A DNA stretch of 64,000 nt from Mycolicibacterium flavescens (lineage in GTDB: Bacteria; Actinomycetota; Actinomycetes; Mycobacteriales; Mycobacteriaceae): the NCBI GenBank assembly GCA_900637135.1, contig LR134353.1, positions 2,852,001 through 2,916,000 on the forward strand, in the 5' to 3' direction. The position numbers and the translations under genes are program-made. This document shows positions 47,003 through 59,171 of this stretch, one piece after another (position 1 is the first letter of the stretch; every line of letters begins with the position of its first letter). The notes below the pieces were generated by a model. That model ran no database searches and was not told the origin of the DNA. It saw only the letters and a list, made by a program, of their open reading frames with translations.

Positions 47003-47581
47003 GTGCAGCTTCACAAACGCGACGTGGTGGCCGCGGCGGCGACACTGTTGGACAGCTACGGTCTGGCCGACCTGACCATGCGGCGGCTGGCACGCGAGCT
47101 CGAGGTCTCCCCCGGCGCGCTGTACTGGCACTTCACCAGCAAGCAGGAGCTGCTGGGTGCGGTCGCCGACCGGATCCTCGAGCCCGTCGGTGACGCCGCC
47201 GGGGCCTGGCGGGAGCGGGTGTCGAGTGTCTGTGTGGCGCTGCGCGATGCGCTGTTGTCGCATACCGACGGCGCCGAGCTGGTGTCGGCCAGCTTCGCGG
47301 CCGGTCAGTCGACCGCGATGGCACGGATCCTCGAACGGCTCACCGAGGCCGCCCGCGACGCCGGTGTGCCCGACGGCCACGCCGAGCTGGCCGCCCGCAC
47401 CGTCGTCTATTACGTGCTGGGCTTCACCGTCGACGAGCAGTCGCGGCTGCAGTGGGATGCCGCCGGCGCCGACCTGCCAGGCGACCAGTCGGTGTTGACC
47501 GAAGATGCGTCCGCCCGGTTCCGCTTCGGGGTGGGCCTGCTCGTCAGCGGAATCCGCGGCAGACAAGATCAACCGGTCTAG
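47003..47581 (+). CDS. bioQ: TetR-family biotin regulator
   Basis: The 192-residue TetR-type protein has an N-terminal DNA-binding domain (LHKRDVVAAAATLLDSYGLADLTMRRLA, then VSPGALYWHFTSKQELLGAVADRI) and a TetR C-terminal ligand domain. It is divergent from bioB, and an identical 13-bp operator lies both in its own promoter and in front of bioF. This matches BioQ, the known biotin regulator of mycobacteria and corynebacteria. GTG 47003 appears to be the first transcribed base. The gene ends with a 4-bp antisense overlap with the following minus-strand gene. Confidence 0.86.
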   Translation: MQLHKRDVVAAAATLLDSYGLADLTMRRLARELEVSPGALYWHFTSKQELLGAVADRILEPVGDAAGAWRERVSSVCVALRDALLSHTDGAELVSASFAAGQSTAMARILERLTEAARDAGVPDGHAELAARTVVYYVLGFTVDEQSRLQWDAAGADLPGDQSVLTEDASARFRFGVGLLVSGIRGRQDQPV

Positions 47582-48351
47582 AAGCCCCGGTAATTCTCGA
47601 CGTCGTTCATCCACCGAGGATCGCCGGCGTCTATCGATGCGGTAAGGGCCCACATTCGAACCCCCTCGTCGTGCCCGCCCACCATCGCAAAGCCGAGCTG
47701 GCGGTGCGTTTCGCTTGGCCCGGGTCGAATGAGTACCTCGACGATCTTGTTCGGGCGGCCCTCGGCTGTCACTCCGGCGAATTCACCTTGGTCGTAGATC
47801 GGGCTCTCATGTACGACGACGTTGTCGGCTTTGGGCGCTTCATTACCGCTTCCGACAAGAGATTCCACATCCGGGTAGGTGTGGGCCGGGTCCATCTTCA
47901 AAACGGGGGCGTACACGCACGAGAGCAGATTCTCGCCTTCGTCGGTGGGCGCCGACTTCTCGGCATAGTCGACCACGGTCAGATAGGTGTTGACGATAGC
48001 CTGGCCCGTGGCGTTCGCATCGTCGAGGGCCGCAAACGGTACGGGTGGCTTCTGACGCGAACCTCCGGAGTCGTCGAGCGCGGCGCGCCACTTGTCGCGC
48101 CAAGCGGCAGCATGCTCGGAGATGTAGGGCACGCACCGGTCGATCCGGTCGGAGTAGCTCAACTTCATGAACTCCGAGTGCGCCGAGTCGATGGTCGTTG
48201 GCGGCGGACTCGGGTGATAGAAGAAATTCATGATCAGCGATGTGCCGCCGACTACGGCGCCGATGATGGCGATCGCCGTCGTCGTCCACCAATGGTGGCG
48301 GCCCGGACTCCAACCCGAAGTCCCGGCATCCTCGTCCGATTGCTTGGCCAC
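47578..48351 (-). CDS. membrane-anchored protein of unknown function
   Basis: I do not recognise this 257-residue protein. It has a short cytoplasmic N-terminus, one transmembrane helix (residues about 24-44, TTTAIAIIGAVVGGTSLIMNFF) and an extracytoplasmic domain. That domain has two cysteines (DRCVPYI and LLSCVYAP) and a C-terminal half reminiscent of small beta-sandwich domains (HQLGFAMV-type strands). Promoter elements are not clear. It lies between bioQ and the MmcQ-like gene and may be lineage-specific. Confidence 0.65.
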   Translation of the reverse strand: MAKQSDEDAGTSGWSPGRHHWWTTTAIAIIGAVVGGTSLIMNFFYHPSPPPTTIDSAHSEFMKLSYSDRIDRCVPYISEHAAAWRDKWRAALDDSGGSRQKPPVPFAALDDANATGQAIVNTYLTVVDYAEKSAPTDEGENLLSCVYAPVLKMDPAHTYPDVESLVGSGNEAPKADNVVVHESPIYDQGEFAGVTAEGRPNKIVEVLIRPGPSETHRQLGFAMVGGHDEGVRMWALTASIDAGDPRWMNDVENYRGF

Positions 48352-48418
48352 CGAGGCGTAAGTTACCGGACTGACCGCCGCGAAATGGCAGATCAGCAGT
48401 GATGTCGTAGCACTCGGC

Positions 48419-48424
48419 TAGCGT
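48419..48424 (+). promoter_or_regulatory. -10 element of the MmcQ/YjbR gene (leaderless)
   Basis: TAGCGT, identical to the peroxiredoxin -10, ends seven bases before GTG 48432. Transcription would start at the start codon. No ribosome binding site is present. Confidence 0.5.
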
Positions 48425-48431
48425 TCCGTAC

Positions 48432-48767
48432 GTGATCACCGTCGACGATGTGCGACGCACCACCGCGACGCTGCCCCGGTCGTCCGAGGCGGTGGTCCGC
48501 GACCGCATCAGGTTCCGGGTCGGGCGCCTCGTCTACGCCGCGTTCTCGCGCGACGAGACGGTGATGGGCGTCGCCTTTCCCAAGGAGGAGCGGGCCGCGA
48601 TGGTGGCCGCCGAGCCCGACAAGTTCGCGCTGCCACGCCAGTCGGAGATGCGGTTCAACTGGATACATGTCCGGCTCGACGCGATCAGTCACAACGAACT
48701 TCGCGAGCTGATAATCGACGGTTGGCAGATGTGCGTGCCGAAAAGCGTTGGCGCAACGGTCAGCTGA
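48432..48767 (+). CDS. MmcQ/YjbR family protein
   Basis: The 111-residue protein fits the MmcQ/YjbR fold (double-wing DNA-binding-like). It has VDDVRRTTATLPRSSEAVVRDRIRFRVGRLVYAAFSRDE at the start, then MGVAFPKEERAAMVAAEPDKFALP and a C-terminal ISHNELRELIIDGWQMCVPK. Function is uncertain in all members. Its end overlaps the convergent 2H-ligase-like gene by eight bases. Confidence 0.8.
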   Translation: MITVDDVRRTTATLPRSSEAVVRDRIRFRVGRLVYAAFSRDETVMGVAFPKEERAAMVAAEPDKFALPRQSEMRFNWIHVRLDAISHNELRELIIDGWQMCVPKSVGATVS

Positions 48768-49281
48768 TCGGATACTCGACCCGGTTATCGCCGTCCCAGT
48801 GACGCAGGCCGGTCACCGCACCCCGTATGTCGCGGCCCACCGACTTGAGTGTCAGCGCCGCAGGCAGCTTGTCGGGCGCCACGCGACGCGCCAACGTCAC
48901 ATGCGGTGTCCACTGCCCCGGATCGGCATGGCTCAGTACGCCGTTGGGCATGTGCGACAGGCACAACTCATGCACTCGGCGATGCAACGCCAGCAGTTCT
49001 TCGGAGGGCACCACCAGCCGCACCAGCGTGAAGACGCGACTGCCGAACAGCATCGGCGCCCCGATGGTGCAGTCCAGCGGCAGCCGCTTCAGCACCGGAC
49101 GTAGCGCGGTGTTGGCCGCCTCGTCGAGGCTCTCGGCGACGGTCACCGTGACATGCGGCCGATTGCTCGGCGACGTGTTGCTCGCCTGACTGCGGATCCC
49201 GGCGCGTGTCAGGTCATCCCAGACACCGCGGATCTTGGCATCCGTGTCCGGGTCGAAGACCAACTCGACCGAATGCACCAT
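48760..49281 (-). CDS. 2'-5' RNA ligase / 2H phosphoesterase family protein
   Basis: This 173-residue protein has two H-x-T-x motifs, PHVTVTVAESL (about residue 42) and TPHVTLARRV (about residue 123), which form the active site of 2H phosphoesterases (LigT-like). ATG 49281 starts three bases after the bioD stop. It is the last gene of bioF-bioD-2H on the minus strand. Known relatives act on RNA cyclic phosphates or nucleotide cyclic esters; a link with biotin synthesis is only positional. Confidence 0.85.
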   Translation of the reverse strand: MVHSVELVFDPDTDAKIRGVWDDLTRAGIRSQASNTSPSNRPHVTVTVAESLDEAANTALRPVLKRLPLDCTIGAPMLFGSRVFTLVRLVVPSEELLALHRRVHELCLSHMPNGVLSHADPGQWTPHVTLARRVAPDKLPAALTLKSVGRDIRGAVTGLRHWDGDNRVEYPIS

Positions 49282-49283
49282 GT

Positions 49284-49949
49284 CTAGACCAGCCTTTCGA
49301 TCCACGCGGAATCGAAGGCGTCGCCGCTCATGCGCTCGAAATCGCATGCGGTCAGCGCGCCGGCACCCGCAGGCAGAATCCCCCGCACGGGAGCCAGCTC
49401 TGCCAGCGCCGCGCGGTTGCCCTGCTCGGCGACACCCGGCGACGACGGCCACGCGCCGATCACCAGGCCGGCACACGGAATACCTTCGTGTGCAAGCGCT
49501 TCCAGTGTCAGCGCGGTGTGGTTGAGCGTGCCGAGCCCGGCCCCGACGACCACCAACACCGGTGCACCCAGGTCGCCCGCGAGGTCGCGCAGCGTCGTCC
49601 CCGCTCCGATCTCGACGAGCAGCCCGCCGGCCCCCTCCACCAGCGTCAGCGACGCGGCCGCGGACCGCACCGACTCGACCAGTTCGGGGCGGGTCGGCAG
49701 TGTCATGCCCGCTCGGCGCGCGGCAGCGGCGGGCGCGAGCGGCTCCGGGTATCGCCATCCGCCATGCAGCCGGGTCACACCCGAGAGCCGCCCGACGTCG
49801 GCGAGGTCGTCGTCGTGGGGGCTGCCGGTCTGCACGGGTTTGCACACCGCGACGTCGATGCCCGCGAGCCGGGCGTGGCAGGCCAGAGCTGCGGTGGCAA
49901 TCGTCTTTCCGACGCCGGTGTCGGTGCCCGTGACGAGGAGCGTGCTCAC
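49284..49949 (-). CDS. bioD: dethiobiotin synthetase
   Basis: BioD closes the ureido ring of dethiobiotin with ATP and CO2. The 221-residue protein has the P-loop [19 protein letters not shown] at the N-terminus, [13 protein letters not shown], and [12 protein letters not shown] (the substrate and metal region). Start overlaps the bioF stop by four bases. It is somewhat divergent after the middle, as is usual for mycobacterial BioD. Confidence 0.95.
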   Translation of the reverse strand: MSTLLVTGTDTGVGKTIATAALACHARLAGIDVAVCKPVQTGSPHDDDLADVGRLSGVTRLHGGWRYPEPLAPAAAARRAGMTLPTRPELVESVRSAAASLTLVEGAGGLLVEIGAGTTLRDLAGDLGAPVLVVVGAGLGTLNHTALTLEALAHEGIPCAGLVIGAWPSSPGVAEQGNRAALAELAPVRGILPAGAGALTACDFERMSGDAFDSAWIERLV

Positions 49950-51094
49950 CGGCGCACGGTCGCCAGCACGTCAGTGAGCACCTCGGCCGCCATCCGCATC
50001 TCGTCGTCGGTCAGCGACGCCCGCGCGGTCAGTCGCAGCCGCGATGTGCCTGCCGGCACCGTCGGCGGCCGGAAGCACCCCACGCGCACACCGCGGTCCA
50101 GGCATGCCACCGCTGCGCCGAAGGCGACGTCCGCGTCGCCGAGAACCACTGATACGACGGCCGATTCGGGAAGCTCCGACACCGAGCAGATCGACGCCAG
50201 CTCCGCGGCGCGTTCGATCACGGCCCGTGCGCGCCACGGCTCGGCGACCAGGATGTCGAGCGCAGCCCAGGCCGCACCGACGGCGGCGGGCGCCAGCCCG
50301 GTGTCGAAGATGAACGGCCGCGCCGCGTCGATCAGGTGGTCACGCACGACCGTCGGGCCCAGCACCACACCGCCTTGGCTGCCCAGCGCCTTGGACAGCG
50401 TCGTGGTCATCACGATGTCGGGCGCACCGGCCAGGCCGACTTCGTGCAACAGGCCGCGTCCGCCCGTGCCGCGGACGCCGAGACCATGGGCCTCGTCGAC
50501 GATCAGCAGTGCGCCGTGGCGGCGGCATGCATCGTGCAGGGCGCGCAACGGTGCGAGGTCACCGTCCGCGGAGAAGACGGAGTCCGTCAGTACCACCGCG
50601 CGCTCCTCGCCGCGCGCCGCCAACGCCGCCTCCACCGCGGCGACGTCGCGGTGTGGCGTGACGACGACCCGCGCCCGCGACAACCGGCACGCGTCGACCA
50701 ACGAGGCGTGTGTCAACGCGTCGGACACCAGCAGCGACCCCGAACCCGACAATGCGACGACCGCGCCGAGGTTGGCGGTATAGCCGGACGAGAACACCAG
50801 CGCAGCCTCCGCGCCGACGAATCCGGCCAGTGCCCGCTCGAAACCCTCGTGCAGTTCGGTGTTTCCGGTGACAAGGCGCGATCCGGTGGAACCCGCACCC
50901 CAGGTAAGCAACGCGACCACCCCGCCGTCGATCACCGCGGGATGCTGCGACAGGCCCAGATAGTCGTTGGAGGCCAGGTCGAGCTCGGTGCTGACCGGTG
51001 GCCGCGCACGCAGGGATCGCCTCAGCCCCGCGGCGCGCCGCTGCCTTTCGACACCGTCGAGCCACGCCAGCGGTGAGAGACCTGCGCGCGTCAC
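49946..51094 (-). CDS. bioF: 8-amino-7-oxononanoate synthase
   Basis: BioF joins pimeloyl thioester and alanine using PLP. The 382-residue alpha-oxoamine synthase has [47 protein letters not shown] and the PLP-lysine region [21 protein letters not shown] 51094 has GAGGAG four bases upstream. The BioQ-type operator lies 21-33 bases before the start codon. Order bioF-bioD follows. Confidence 0.95.
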   Translation of the reverse strand: MTRAGLSPLAWLDGVERQRRAAGLRRSLRARPPVSTELDLASNDYLGLSQHPAVIDGGVVALLTWGAGSTGSRLVTGNTELHEGFERALAGFVGAEAALVFSSGYTANLGAVVALSGSGSLLVSDALTHASLVDACRLSRARVVVTPHRDVAAVEAALAARGEERAVVLTDSVFSADGDLAPLRALHDACRRHGALLIVDEAHGLGVRGTGGRGLLHEVGLAGAPDIVMTTTLSKALGSQGGVVLGPTVVRDHLIDAARPFIFDTGLAPAAVGAAWAALDILVAEPWRARAVIERAAELASICSVSELPESAVVSVVLGDADVAFGAAVACLDRGVRVGCFRPPTVPAGTSRLRLTARASLTDDEMRMAAEVLTDVLATVRR

Positions 51095-51114
51095 CGTGCT
51101 CCTCGCATCGGACT

Positions 51115-51132
51115 TGAACAGCGTTCAGGTTA
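51115..51132 (-). promoter_or_regulatory. BioQ-type operator overlapping the bioF promoter
   Basis: TGAAC-GCT-GTTCA read on the minus strand (51127-51115) is identical to the site in front of bioB/bioQ. TAACCT at 51132-51127 is a -10 element whose start near 51120 falls inside the palindrome. The flanking CCCTAACC is shared with the other site, so the whole promoter-operator module is conserved. Confidence 0.7.
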
Positions 51133-51179
51133 GGGCACCCGCGCGCGACGGCACAAATGTGCCGCGAGCGCCTGAGGAG

Positions 51180-52478
51180 TTAATGGCTTGGTTCATCACC
51201 CAGGGCCCGGGCGACCGCGACCATCCCCGCGGTGATCTGCGCGATCTCCTCGGACGTGCAGATGTACGGCGGCATCGCATAGATGAGGTTGCGGAACGGG
51301 CGCAGCCACAGGCCGTGCTCCAGCGCCGCTGGCGTCGCCACCTTCAGGTCGACGGGACGGTCCATCTCGATGACGCCGATCGCGCCGAGCACCCGCACAT
51401 CGACCACCCCGGGCAGCGACGGCGCGGAGGCCAGCCCCGAGCGCAGTCCCGCCTCGATCTCGCGGACCCGCGTGCGCCAGTCCTGGTCGAGTAGCAATTC
51501 GACCGCGGCGACCGCGACCGCGCATGCCAGCGCGTTGGCCATGAACGTGGGGCCGTGCATCAGGGCGCCCGGCTCGTTCGAGCTGATCGTGTGGGCGACC
51601 TCCCGTGTGCAGAGCGTGGCCGCCAGCGTGATGTAGCCGCCGGTGAGGGCCTTGCCGACGCACATGATGTCGGGGCTCACGCCCGCGTGGTCGGCCGCGA
51701 ACAGTTCACCGGTGCGGCCGAAGCCGGTCGCGATCTCGTCGAAGATCAGCAGCACCTCGTGCCGGGAGCAGATGTCGCGCAGCTCCGCGAGGTAGCGGGG
51801 GTCGTGGAACCGCATCCCGCCCGCTCCTTGCACGACGGGTTCGACGATCACAGCGGCCAGTTCATCGGCGTGTTCGGCCAATTGCGTCTCGAACGACTCG
51901 ACGTAACCGGCGTCGTAGTCGCGCGGTACCGGCGGTGCGAACTCCTGGGCGACCAACACGTCCGTCCACAGCTCGTGCATCCCGCCGTCCGGGTCGCACA
52001 CGCTCATCGGGGTGAAGGTGTCGCCGTGGTACCCGCCGCGCCACGTCATCAGGCGATGCTTGGCGCCTCGGCCCCGGCTGCGCCAGTACTGCAGCGCCAT
52101 CTTCACGGCCACCTCGACCGACACCGACCCTGAGTCGCTGAAGAACACGGTGTCCAGGCCGTCGGGAGTGATTTCGACCAGTAACTGCGCGAGCCGTGCG
52201 GCCGGTTCGTGCGTGAGCCCGCCGAACATGACGTGATTCATGGTGGCGAGCTGCTCGGTGATCGCCGCGTCGAGCACCGGATGACCATGGCCGTGGATCG
52301 CGGTCCACCACGACGCCATCGCGTCGAGAACCCGCACCTCCCGCCCGTCGTGATGGAGGCTGAGCCAAGCGCCGCGGGCACCGACCGCGACGACGGGAGC
52401 CAAGGCTTCCGCGCCGATCGTGCTGTAGGGATGCCAGACGTGGGCGGCGTCGATCGCACCGATCTCGGCGGGCGTCAT
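51180..52478 (-). CDS. bioA: adenosylmethionine-8-amino-7-oxononanoate aminotransferase
   Basis: BioA transfers the amino group of S-adenosylmethionine to KAPA. The 432-residue PLP enzyme has [81 protein letters not shown] and the PLP-lysine region [18 protein letters not shown] 52478 has GAAGG eight bases upstream; GTG 52487 lies directly on that ribosome binding site. It precedes bioF by 85 bp but has no TGAAC-type operator of its own. Confidence 0.95.
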   Translation of the reverse strand: MTPAEIGAIDAAHVWHPYSTIGAEALAPVVAVGARGAWLSLHHDGREVRVLDAMASWWTAIHGHGHPVLDAAITEQLATMNHVMFGGLTHEPAARLAQLLVEITPDGLDTVFFSDSGSVSVEVAVKMALQYWRSRGRGAKHRLMTWRGGYHGDTFTPMSVCDPDGGMHELWTDVLVAQEFAPPVPRDYDAGYVESFETQLAEHADELAAVIVEPVVQGAGGMRFHDPRYLAELRDICSRHEVLLIFDEIATGFGRTGELFAADHAGVSPDIMCVGKALTGGYITLAATLCTREVAHTISSNEPGALMHGPTFMANALACAVAVAAVELLLDQDWRTRVREIEAGLRSGLASAPSLPGVVDVRVLGAIGVIEMDRPVDLKVATPAALEHGLWLRPFRNLIYAMPPYICTSEEIAQITAGMVAVARALGDEPSH

Positions 52479-52493
52479 GGCTGGCACCTTCGG

Positions 52494-52500
52494 TAGATTA
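52494..52500. promoter_or_regulatory. divergent -10 elements of bioA and the acyltransferase
   Basis: In the short gap, TAATCT on the minus strand (52500-52495) fits a -10 for bioA, and TAGATT on the plus strand (52494-52499) fits a -10 for the acyltransferase gene. The two overlap, so the promoters would be mutually exclusive. No repressor palindrome was found. Confidence 0.4.
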
Positions 52501-52510
52501 TCGGTCGACC

Positions 52511-54687
52511 ATGATGACCCTCGCCCCTCCCCGGTCGGCGCCCGTCAGCTATCCGGGACGTCCGTTGCGCGCCGCGAAAGCCTCCACCGGCACCCGCTCC
52601 TCAGCGGCTTACCGGCATGACCTCGACGGTTTGCGCGGTATCGCGATCGCACTCGTCGCGGTGTTCCACGTGTGGTTCGGCCGGGTGTCCGGCGGTGTGG
52701 ACGTGTTTCTGGCGCTGTCCGGCTTCTTCTTCGGCGGCCGGTTGCTGCGCTCGGCGATGACGCCGGGCGTGTCGCTGCGGCCGCGTCCGGAGGTGACGCG
52801 GCTGATCCGGCGGCTGCTGCCCGCCCTGGTCGTCGTGCTCGCGGCGTCCGCGGTGCTGACCGTCCTGATCCAGCCGCAGACGCGATGGGAGACCTTCGCC
52901 GACCAGAGCCTGGCCAGCCTCGGCTACTTCCAGAACTGGGAACTGGCCAACTCCGCGTCGAACTACCTGCGCGCGGGTGAGGCGGTCAGCCCGCTGCAGC
53001 ACATCTGGTCGATGTCCGTGCAGGGCCAGTTCTACATCGCGTTCCTGGCGATAATCTTCCTGTCCGCCTTGCTGTTTCGCCGGGTCTTCGGCCGATACAC
53101 CCGTGTGGCGTTCGTCGTGCTGCTCAGCGCGCTGACCATCGCGTCGTTCGTCTACGCCGTCCACGCCCACAACGCCGACCAAGCCACTGCGTACTACAAC
53201 AGCTTCGCCAGGGCGTGGGAGCTGCTGCTCGGTGCCCTGGTCGGTGCGCTCGTGACACATCTGCGGATGCCGATGTGGCTGCGGACGACGGCCGCTGTGG
53301 TGGCGCTGGCGGCGATCCTGTCGTGCGGCGCACTGATCGACGGCGTCAAGGAGTTCCCCGGGCCGTGGGCGCTGGTCCCCGTCGGCGCCACCATCCTGTT
53401 CATCCTGTCCGCGGCGAACCGGGTGGCCGACCCGCACACCGCAGGACGGATGCCGCTGCCCAACCGGCTGCTGGCCACGGCGCCCTTCGTATCGCTGGGG
53501 GCGATGGCCTACTCGCTGTATCTCTGGCACTGGCCGCTGCTGATCTTCTGGCTGTCCTACACCGGCCACAGCCGCGCCACCTTCCTCGAAGGGGCGGTGG
53601 TTCTGCTGTTGTCCGGGGTGCTGGCGTGGTTGACCACCAGGTACGTCGAGAACCCGCTGCGCTACCGCAGTTCCTCGGCCCAACGCACGGCCGCGCCGAA
53701 GAAGGCCCGCAGGCGCAGGCCGCCGGTGGTGCTGGGGTCCGTGGTCGCCCTGCTGGGTGTGGCGTTGACCGTCACCTCGTTCACCTGGCGTGAGCATGTG
53801 CTCGTCCAACGCACCAACGGGGCAGAGCTCGTGTCGCTTTCGACACAGGACTACCCCGGCGCCGCTGCTCTGCTGAGCAATGCCAGGGTGCCCAAGCTGC
53901 CGATGCGCCCGAGCGTGCTGGAGGCCAAGAACGATCTGCCGGAGACCACTGAGGACGGGTGCATCAGCGACTTCGAGACCGTCGACGTGATCAACTGCAC
54001 CTACGGTGACAAGAACGCCAAGCGCACCATTGCGCTGGCCGGCGGATCGCACGCCGAACACTGGATCACCGCGCTCGACCTGCTCGGCAAACGGCACCAC
54101 TTCAAGGTGGTCACCTACCTGAAGATGGGCTGCCCGTTGACCACCGAGCAGGTGCCGCTGGTGATGGGCGACAACCGCCCGTACCCGAAGTGCCACGAGT
54201 GGAACAAGCGGGTGATGGCCCAGATCGTGGCCGACCGGCCCGACTACGTCTTCACCACCTCCACGCGGCCATGGAACATCAGGGCCGGCGATGTGATGCC
54301 CTCGACGTATATCGGCATCTGGCAGGAATTGTCCGCCAACAGGATCCCGATCCTGGCCATGCGGGACACGCCGTGGTTGGTCCGCAACGGTGAACCGTTC
54401 TTCGCCGCTGACTGCCTCGCGGGCGGCGGCGACGCTATCTCCTGTGGAACACGGCGATCCGACGTACTCTCGGAGCGCAACCCGACACTCGATTTCGTCA
54501 AGCGGTTCCCGTTGATGAAGCCGCTCGACATGAGTGATGCGGTGTGCCGCAAGGACATTTGCCGAGCCGTGGAGGGGAACGTGTTGCTCTACCACGACGC
54601 TCATCACATCTCGAAGACGTATATGCGCACGATGGCGCCCGAACTCGGAAGACAGATCGCCGCCGCCACCGGTTGGTGGGTTGGCTG

Positions 54688-54688
<1 letters not shown>
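52511..54688 (+). CDS. OafA/YrhL-type membrane acyltransferase with SGNH domain
   Basis: The 725-residue protein has an N-terminal acyltransferase-3 domain (residues about 35-390): [20 protein letters not shown] with the catalytic His, [19 protein letters not shown], and about ten membrane helices. A C-terminal extracytoplasmic SGNH-type domain (about 430-725) follows. Its motifs include [13 protein letters not shown], with Ser in the nucleophile block, and [12 protein letters not shown], a C-terminal D-x-x-H type block. Proteins of this layout O-acylate envelope glycans. It corresponds to the Rv1565c position of M. tuberculosis. Its stop shares a base with the treX start (TGATG), so it is co-translated with the trehalose genes. 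Confidence 0.9.
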
Positions 54689-56837
<2,149 letters not shown>

Positions 56838-56838
<1 letters not shown>

Positions 56839-59171
56839 TGGCGCGACACATCCCCGTCCAATCCACGTACCGCCTCCAGATGCGCGGTGACGCCTTCACT
56901 TTCGCCGATGCCGAGAACCTGCTCGACTATTACGCGGCGCTCGGCGTTTCCCACCTGTACCTGTCGCCGATCCTCACCGCGGCGGAAGGCTCCACCCACG
57001 GTTACGACGTCACCGATCCCACGACGGTGTCCGCCGAACTCGGTGGGCCCGAAGGATTTGCGCGCCTGTCGCGCGCGGCCCGCGACAAGGGCATCGGCTT
57101 GATCGTCGATATCGTGCCCAATCACGTCGGTGTGGAGAAGCCGCGGGATAACGCGTGGTGGTGGGACGTGCTCAAGCACGGGCGCGAGTCGGCCTACGCG
57201 TCCTATTTCGACATCGACTGGGACCTCGACGGCGGGCGCGTCGTAGTGCCGGTGCTCGGATCCGACGACGACGCCGACGATCTCGAGGTCGACGCCAGCG
57301 GCGCTGAGCCCGTGCTACGCCTCGGCGACCTCGTCTACCCGATCGCACCCGGCACCGAGGACGGGACCGGTCCGCAGGTGCACGATCGGCAGCACTATCA
57401 CCTGGTCGCCTGGAAGAACGGGTCGAGCGAAGCGACGGGGGAATTGTCCGGTATCTGCGGCTACCGCCGGTTCTTCTCGATCACCTCGCTGGCCGGCTTG
57501 CGCCAAGAGGACCGCGCCGTCTTCGATGCCACCCACGCCGAGGTGAAACGGTGGTTCGACGAGGAATTGGTCGACGGCATCCGCATCGACCACCCGGACG
57601 GGCTGTCGGACCCGGCCGGCTATCTGACCTGGCTGCGCGAACTCACCGGACCCGACGCCTGGATCGTGATCGAGAAGATCTTGGCCGCCGACGAGCCGCT
57701 GGAACCGACGCTGCCGGTCGCCGGAACCACCGGTTATGACGCGATGCGGGAAATCGGCGGCGTGTTCATCGACCCGTCGGGCGAGGAACCCCTGACCGCC
57801 CTGTTCGACTCCACCGGGTTGGCCTACAGCTCGATGCCGGATCTCGCGCGCACGCTCAAGGCGAATGCCGTCACGGTCACCCTGGGCAGCGAGCTCGCCC
57901 GGTTGCGCCGCACCATCGTCGGCGCCATCGGAACCGACCATGACGACCTGCCTGCGGCGATCGCGGCTCTGCTCAGCCGCATCGACGTCTACCGCTCCGA
58001 CTACGGCTCGCTGTCTGGTGTCCTGCCCAGCGCGCTGGCCGAGACAGCCACTGCGAAAACTGAATTGGCCGAACCCCTAGCCTTGATCACGACCGCGCTG
58101 GCGGTCAATAACGAGGCCGAGGTCCGGTTGCAGCAACTGTGCGGTGCGGCGACGGCCAAGTCGATGGAGGACTGCCTGTTCTACCGCGACGCGCGGCTGG
58201 TCTCACTCAACGAGGTCGGTTCCGAACCGCACCATTTCGGAGTGAGCGTCGCCGAGTTCCACCAGCGGGCCGCGGTGCGTGCCCGGTTGTGGCCTGACGC
58301 GATGGTTGCGATGACGACCCACGACACCAAGCGCGGTGAGGACGTGCGGGCGCGAATCGGACTGCTGTCGCAGGTTCCGTCGCTGTGGGCCGAGTACGTC
58401 ACCGCATGGGAGCAACGCACGCCATCTCCCGACCGTGCCACCGGGTTCTTCCTGCTGCAGAACATGTTCGGGGTCTGGCCTGCCGACGGCACGGTGACCG
58501 ACGAGCTGCGGGAGCGACTGCACGCGTACGCGGAGAAGGCCATCCGGGAAGCCGCTGTGCACACCACCTGGAACGATCCGGACGAGGATTTCGAAACCCG
58601 GCTGCACACCTGGATCGACGCCGTGATCGACGGCCCGGTGGCCACCGAATTGACCGGTTTGGTCGCGCGGCTCGACCTGCATGCCCGCAGCGACGCGCTG
58701 GGCCAGAAACTGTTGGCGCTCACCGCACCCGGGGTCCCCGACGTCTACCAGGGCACCGAACTGTGGGAGGACAGCCTGGTCGATCCGGACAATCGCCGAC
58801 CCGTCGACTACGCGGCTCGCCGCAAGGCATTGGAGGCGATGCGCCATCCGAAGCTGCGGGTGGTCACTTCCGCGCTGGCGGTCCGGCGGGAGCGGCCCGC
58901 GACGTTTTCGACGGGCGGTTACACCCCCGTGCTGGCCGACGGGCCGGCGGCGCAACACCTCGTGGCGTTCCGCCGCGGTGGCGACGTGCTGACCGCCGTC
59001 ACCCGGCATTCCGTGCGGCTCTCCGAAACCGGCTGGGGAGAAACAGCTCTCACCCTGCCCTCGGGCACCTGGGCGGACCGCATCGGCGGACGCCGGCACA
59101 CCGGGCGGGTACTGGCCGCCGAACTCTTCACCGAACTGCCGGTCGTACTGTTGGAGCGGGTCGATGACTGA
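56838..59171 (+). CDS. treY: maltooligosyl trehalose synthase
   Basis: TreY turns the reducing-end glucose of maltodextrins into an alpha,alpha-1,1-linked trehalose end. The 777-residue GH13 protein starts VQSTYRLQMRGDAFTFADAENLLDYYAALGVSHLYLSPIL. It has DIVPNHVG (region I), DGIRIDHPDGLSDP (region II, nucleophile Asp), WIVIEKIL (region III, Glu) and MTTHDTKRGEDVRAR (region IV, typical of TreY). The C-terminal part has APGVPDVYQGTELW. It overlaps treX and treZ. Confidence 0.96.
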
